54,008 bases of DNA from a bacterium (GTDB lineage Bacteria > Joyebacterota > Joyebacteria > Joyebacterales > Joyebacteraceae), in contig JAPEKQ010000018.1 in NCBI GenBank assembly GCA_029990205.1, positions 1 through 54,008 on the forward strand, in the 5' to 3' direction. Of this stretch, positions 50,781 to 54,008 are shown in pieces. Both the position numbers and the translations under genes were made by a program. The notes under the pieces were generated by a model. That model was given only the letters and a program-made list of their open reading frames with translations. It was not told the origin of the DNA and did no database searches. Positions within the stretch are counted from its first letter, which is position 1. Every line of letters starts with the position of its first letter.

Positions 50781-50810
50781 ATTATAGGCCCTGAGCGCCG
50801 TAACTGTCAA
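50781..50810 (-). promoter_or_regulatory. Consensus sigma-70 promoter
   Basis: Minus-strand TTGACA (50805-50810), 18-bp spacer, TATAAT (50781-50786): both boxes are perfect. It should drive the small secreted protein and the TPR activator strongly. Confidence 0.8.
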
Positions 50811-50825
50811 GGTCAAACCGGATGG

Positions 50826-50848
50826 GAAAGGGCCCGGCGGCCGGGCCT
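50826..50848 (-). terminator. Terminator of the ArsR-family gene
   Basis: Minus-strand GGCCCGG-CCG-CCGGGCC followed by CTTTCCC, adjacent to the stop codon. Confidence 0.6.
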
Positions 50849-51207
50849 TAGAGGAGGAAATCCTCGAGGTCGTCGGGCTTGGACTCCGGCTTCGCGACCA
50901 CCGGAGGCGCCGCGGGCGGGACAGAGGGCGCGCCCTCGAGCCAGTGTCCGAGAAGCGAGAGAAGCGAGCGGATCCGGTCGTCGCCGGACGCCCGATTCGC
51001 CTCATAATAGACCCAGCGTCCCTGCTTCTCCTCGACCGCGAGCCCCACGTCCTTGAGCCGCTTGAGATGGTAGGAGACCTGCGGCTGAGCGAGACCAAGC
51101 TCGGCAACGATCTGGGTCACATTCTTCCTGCCCGCGAGGATGGCGCGGAGCACGCGGAGCCTCGTCGGGTCTCCGAGCTCGTGAAGAACGTCCTGCGGTG
51201 TCGCCAT
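50848..51207 (-). CDS. ArsR-family winged-helix regulator
   Basis: A 119-residue regulator with the ArsR/SmtB fold: LHELGDPTRLRVLRAILAG, recognition region TQIVAELGLAQPQVSYHLKRLKDVGL and the beta wing EEKQGRWVYYEAN. No metal-binding Cys motif (ELCVC) is visible in the recognition helix region, so it may sense something other than metal by that site. The C-terminus is a Pro/Ala linker ending DDLEDFLL. ATG 51207 has AGGAG 5 nt upstream. It is divergent from rlmN. Confidence 0.9.
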   Translation of the reverse strand: MATPQDVLHELGDPTRLRVLRAILAGRKNVTQIVAELGLAQPQVSYHLKRLKDVGLAVEEKQGRWVYYEANRASGDDRIRSLLSLLGHWLEGAPSVPPAAPPVVAKPESKPDDLEDFLL

Positions 51208-51383
51208 GATGTCTCCTGCGGCCGAGGGACCGTCCGGGCGCCGCCTCATGACGACACCCGCTCGCCCCACGCGAAGCAGTTTGCATCAACGACGGTACAT
51301 TCGTCAAGACAGAGCTTCGCTCTCCCCTCCCGCCCGCCCGGCGTGTAGAATGGTGCCCTGTTGCGAAATCCAAGGAGACGCTG

Positions 51384-52481
51384 ATGCCATCCGACAGAAG
51401 CTCGTCACGACGCGACCCCGCCGGGAAGACGCCCCAGGACCGCGCAGGCGCGCGCATCCCCGATCTCAAGGGCATGAAGCTCCCCGACCTTGAGGCCTTC
51501 TTCGCCGAGCTCGGCGAGCCGCGCTATCGGGCCGACCAGGTCGCCTCGTGGCTCTTCGCGCGCGGCGTGAGCAGCTTCGATGAGATGACCAATCTGTCCA
51601 AGGCGCTCCGGGAGCGGCTGGCCGGCGCCTCGCGCGTCACATCCTCGACCACGGTCGCGCACGAGCGCTCGGGCATCGACGGCACGGAGAAGCTCCTTCT
51701 CGAGTTCCCGGGGACCGGCGACCGCATCGAGGCGGTCGTCCTCCGCGACGAGGACCGCACGACGGGCTGTATCTCGAGCCAGGTCGGCTGCCGCTTCGGC
51801 TGCCGCTTCTGCGCCACCGGCGCGATGGGACTGACCCGCTCGCTGACGGCGGGCGAGATCATCGAACAGGTCCAGGCGCTCAGGCGCGCCGTCGCCCCGG
51901 ACCGGCTCAACAACTTGGTCTACATGGGGATGGGTGAGCCGCTCGACAACTACGATGAGGTGATGCGCTCCATCCGCATCGCGAACGCGCCCTGGGGTCT
52001 CGGCATCGGCGCGCGCCGGATGACGGTCTCGACATCCGGGGTCGTTCCCGGCATCCGCCGTCTTGCCGGCGAAGGGCTCCAGATCAATCTCGCCGTATCG
52101 CTCAACGCCCCGGTCCAGGAGCTCCGCGCGCACCTGATGCCGGTCGCGGCGAAGTACCCGCTGGACATGCTGATGGACGCGCTCCGAGGGTACATCAGCT
52201 CGGTCGGCCGACTCATCACCCTCGAGTACGTCCTCCTCAAGGGCGTCAACGATTCCCCAGAGATGGCCACTTTATTGGGTGATATCGCAGCCGAACTCTT
52301 TTGCAGGGTGAATCTCATCTGCTACAATGAGGTATCGGACGTCGCATACGCCCCTCCAACCGACGAGACTGTCAGCCGCTTCATGACGGCGCTGAGACGG
52401 CGCTGCCCGACGGTGGTCCGAAGGATCAGCCGCGGGAGCGACATCTCCGCGGCGTGCGGACAGCTTCACACGCGGTCGTGA
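51384..52481 (+). CDS. rlmN: 23S rRNA A2503 / tRNA A37 methyltransferase RlmN
   Basis: A 365-residue radical SAM methyltransferase. The cluster motif is CRFGCRFC (Cys136, 140, 143), and the catalytic C-terminal cysteine is in ISAACGQL (Cys358). The region LVYMGMGEPLDNYDEVM and the STSGVVPGIRRLA text are typical. It adds the C2 methyl group to A2503 of 23S rRNA and A37 of some tRNAs. AAGGAG stands 7 nt before the ATG. The first 25 residues are a non-conserved polar extension. Confidence 0.97.
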   Translation: MPSDRSSSRRDPAGKTPQDRAGARIPDLKGMKLPDLEAFFAELGEPRYRADQVASWLFARGVSSFDEMTNLSKALRERLAGASRVTSSTTVAHERSGIDGTEKLLLEFPGTGDRIEAVVLRDEDRTTGCISSQVGCRFGCRFCATGAMGLTRSLTAGEIIEQVQALRRAVAPDRLNNLVYMGMGEPLDNYDEVMRSIRIANAPWGLGIGARRMTVSTSGVVPGIRRLAGEGLQINLAVSLNAPVQELRAHLMPVAAKYPLDMLMDALRGYISSVGRLITLEYVLLKGVNDSPEMATLLGDIAAELFCRVNLICYNEVSDVAYAPPTDETVSRFMTALRRRCPTVVRRISRGSDISAACGQLHTRS

Positions 52482-52507
52482 GGGGCGCGGTCACAAACCG
52501 GACCACT

Positions 52508-53296
52508 ATGAGAAGACTGATTCTGGCCATCGCCGTGCTCGCTCTGGCCGCATCAACCACGAGCGCACTGGCAGGCACCACAACCGACACCGGCGGGACG
52601 ACGCTCGACGAGCTCGTCAGCCGGCTCGAAGAGACGATCCCCGAGACGTGGCGCATCGTCGAGGCCGACACGGCCCGGACCCCGATCGGCTGGACAGGTC
52701 CCGAGCAGGGTCTCTACGTCATGCTCGAGGACACGCGTACGCGGTTCTTCCACCCGAACGGTTTCCACTACTTCTCGTTCTATCGTATCTGGCTCGTCCC
52801 GACCGACTGGGAGGGCGAGATGCGGATGACCCCGTACATCTCCGACAGCGCGCCGGCCTACCTCCTCGGTGTGAGCGACGCGTACTCCGCGTTCTTCCAC
52901 ACCGCGGGCGGGAACGTCTGGGAGGAGGGACCGAAGACCCTCTGCGACGCGCTCGGTCTCGAGAGCATCTGCTTCACGAACCTCACGCGGCGCGTCGTCG
53001 ACCTCAACTTCGAACAGCGCCTCAAGGAGAGCCTCGCCTCGCTCCAGGATGCCGGAGAGACGCTCGTCCTGAGTCCTCAGCGGATCCTCGGCCTCACCGG
53101 CGCCGGTTCGAGCCTCTATCTCGAATACATCTTCGCGGGTGACACGGAAGAAGAGGACGAGGCAACCCCCGAACTGGCAACCCTCACAGAGAGCCTCGCG
53201 GAGAACGTGTTCGTCGCGTTCCCGGAGGTCGAGTCGCTCTACCTTCGCCGTTGCAGGAGCGACACCTTCACTGATACCATCGTCGCCAGAGACTGA
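52508..53296 (+). CDS. Secreted protein of unknown function
   Basis: A 262-residue exported protein: signal peptide MRRLILAIAVLALAAS ... SALAG, then a mature domain not recognised (SRLEETIPETWRIVEADTART, GLYVMLEDTRTRFFHPNGFH). Two cysteines lie in TLCDALGLESICF. It starts 26 nt after rlmN on the same strand, without a clear ribosome site; a longer frame exists upstream, but the signal peptide starts here. It may be co-transcribed with rlmN. Confidence 0.72.
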   Translation: MRRLILAIAVLALAASTTSALAGTTTDTGGTTLDELVSRLEETIPETWRIVEADTARTPIGWTGPEQGLYVMLEDTRTRFFHPNGFHYFSFYRIWLVPTDWEGEMRMTPYISDSAPAYLLGVSDAYSAFFHTAGGNVWEEGPKTLCDALGLESICFTNLTRRVVDLNFEQRLKESLASLQDAGETLVLSPQRILGLTGAGSSLYLEYIFAGDTEEEDEATPELATLTESLAENVFVAFPEVESLYLRRCRSDTFTDTIVARD

Positions 53297-53369
53297 CGAA
53301 CCTCCCTATATGGTCACGAATGCCGCGCCGGTCCTCTCCGGCGGGGTGTCGTCACGCTCGGAGATACGC

Positions 53370-54008
53370 ATGTCCTCATCTGGGTTGAGCACCTGCACGC
53401 CGCGCCCGGCCGGCGCCATGATGGCCGGCGCCATGACGCTCATCGCGGTTCTCGCAGCACTCCTCCCCTGCGTGGCTCTCGCCGATACGCACGAGGCGTT
53501 CCTCACCGCGGACATGTCCGACTTCATCCCGTGGGATGAGGACGAGGGGTTCCGACCCGCTGCGGAGATGCACTACAACCGCGTCGACGGGCTCATGTTC
53601 ATGGCCGGCATCGAGTACACGCGCAATTCGAGCATGCACCCGCGGCTTCTGGCCCTCCGGGGCTGGCCGTCCGCGCGTGCCGACAACTACTACGCGATTA
53701 CTGTGGAACAGCCGTTCTTCTCATCCGACGGCTTCTCGCTCGGCGTGTCGTTCTACGACCGTTCGTCGTGGAACCGCGAGGACGCGAACATGATCACGGA
53801 CGAGGAGAACGCGCTGCTCGCGCTCTTCTTCCGCGAGGAGTTCCGCAACTACTACCGGCGCGACGGGTTCAGCGTGTTCGCGCACCACCGCTTCAATGAT
53901 CGCGCGTTCGTGCGCATCGAGTATGCGAACGACGAACTCTCCACGCTCGATGCGCAGCAGCACGTCTGGACGGCGTTCCGGCGCGGCGTCGATTGGCAGG
54001 AGAACCCG
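53370..54008 (+). CDS. Outer-membrane protein, N-terminal part (truncated by window end)
   Basis: An open frame running off the window: GGAG 7 nt before ATG 53370, a long signal peptide (MSSSGLSTCTPRPAG ... PCVALA), then text such as PAAEMHYNRVDGLMFMAGIEY and FSLGVSFYDRSSWNRED. YNRVDGL followed by strand-like segments resembles the barrel of surface antigen/BamA-like proteins, but the C-terminal half is missing. At least 213 residues are visible. ATG 53418 or 53433 could also start it. The frame has no stop to 54008. Confidence 0.65.
   Translation, partial: MSSSGLSTCTPRPAGAMMAGAMTLIAVLAALLPCVALADTHEAFLTADMSDFIPWDEDEGFRPAAEMHYNRVDGLMFMAGIEYTRNSSMHPRLLALRGWPSARADNYYAITVEQPFFSSDGFSLGVSFYDRSSWNREDANMITDEENALLALFFREEFRNYYRRDGFSVFAHHRFNDRAFVRIEYANDELSTLDAQQHVWTAFRRGVDWQENP

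Noticed and set aside
1-54008. tRNA, rRNA, CRISPR array, prophage or transposase
   Set aside because: I scanned for T-arm-like GGTTCGAATCC text, regular short spaced repeats and transposase motifs, and saw none.

Overview
The window is a GC-rich stretch of a bacterial chromosome. It looks like a Gram-negative, didermic organism of the Fibrobacteres-Chlorobi-Bacteroidetes (FCB) superphylum or a related candidate phylum (Eisenbacteria / Krumholzibacteriota / Latescibacteria-like). This is inferred from the PorV/PorQ-type outer-membrane protein, an LpxH-like lipid A phosphatase, a short RpoD-type sigma factor lacking region 1.1, several beta-barrel proteins and the base composition. No rRNA, tRNA, CRISPR array, insertion sequence or phage gene was seen.

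Layout. 0-7.3 kb (minus strand): HD hydrolase, priA, tsaD, a YbbR-domain protein, an AMIN/amidase_3/LysM cell-wall amidase and a DUF523 protein. 7.4-13.5 kb (minus): two M16-family proteins that both lack the zinc motif, an RpoD-type sigma factor, an HtrA protease and a small coiled-coil protein. 13.9-22.2 kb: LpxH-like phosphatase, PorV-like protein, two related lipoproteins with a CPBP protease, YjbQ, a LemA-small membrane protein-HtpX operon, and a secreted protein that shares a C-terminal tail with the lipoproteins. 22.5-35.5 kb (minus): polX-rtcB-archease, DUF2207 protein, tldE-tldD-osmC, an alkaline-phosphatase-superfamily membrane protein, a small outer-membrane protein and an AzgA-type purine permease. 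35.8-40.1 kb (minus): a ZraP/ZraR/ZraS-like envelope-stress module with a sigma-54 promoter in front of the ZraP-like gene. 40.1-50.6 kb (minus): the most unusual region, described below. 50.8-54 kb: ArsR regulator, rlmN, a secreted protein and the start of an outer-membrane protein that runs off the window.

The 40.1-50.6 kb region looks like an undescribed RiPP (ribosomally made, post-translationally modified peptide) system. One 834-residue protein fuses a polyprenyl-synthase-like domain (both aspartate-rich motifs kept), a PqqD-like recognition domain and a radical SAM/SPASM domain. Directly after it, partly overlapping by a GTGA junction, lie two short genes for Cys/Asp-rich peptides that share a leader motif (HLR[LV]ANG) and a core pattern. 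These are followed by a secreted beta-propeller protein and a two-gene ABC transporter. Upstream, a 1.1-kb intergenic region carries a near-consensus sigma-54 promoter, a second candidate one, and four TGTCA-N6/7-TGAC dyads that resemble enhancer sites. The next gene upstream encodes a TPR-GAF-AAA+-Fis sigma-54 activator with a GAFTDA instead of GAFTGA loop, itself behind a consensus TTGACA/TATAAT promoter. The ZraSR-like two-component genes follow the transporter on the same strand.

Gene starts were chosen from Shine-Dalgarno spacing, signal-peptide shape and overlaps, all by eye. Functions come from motif recognition, not database searches.
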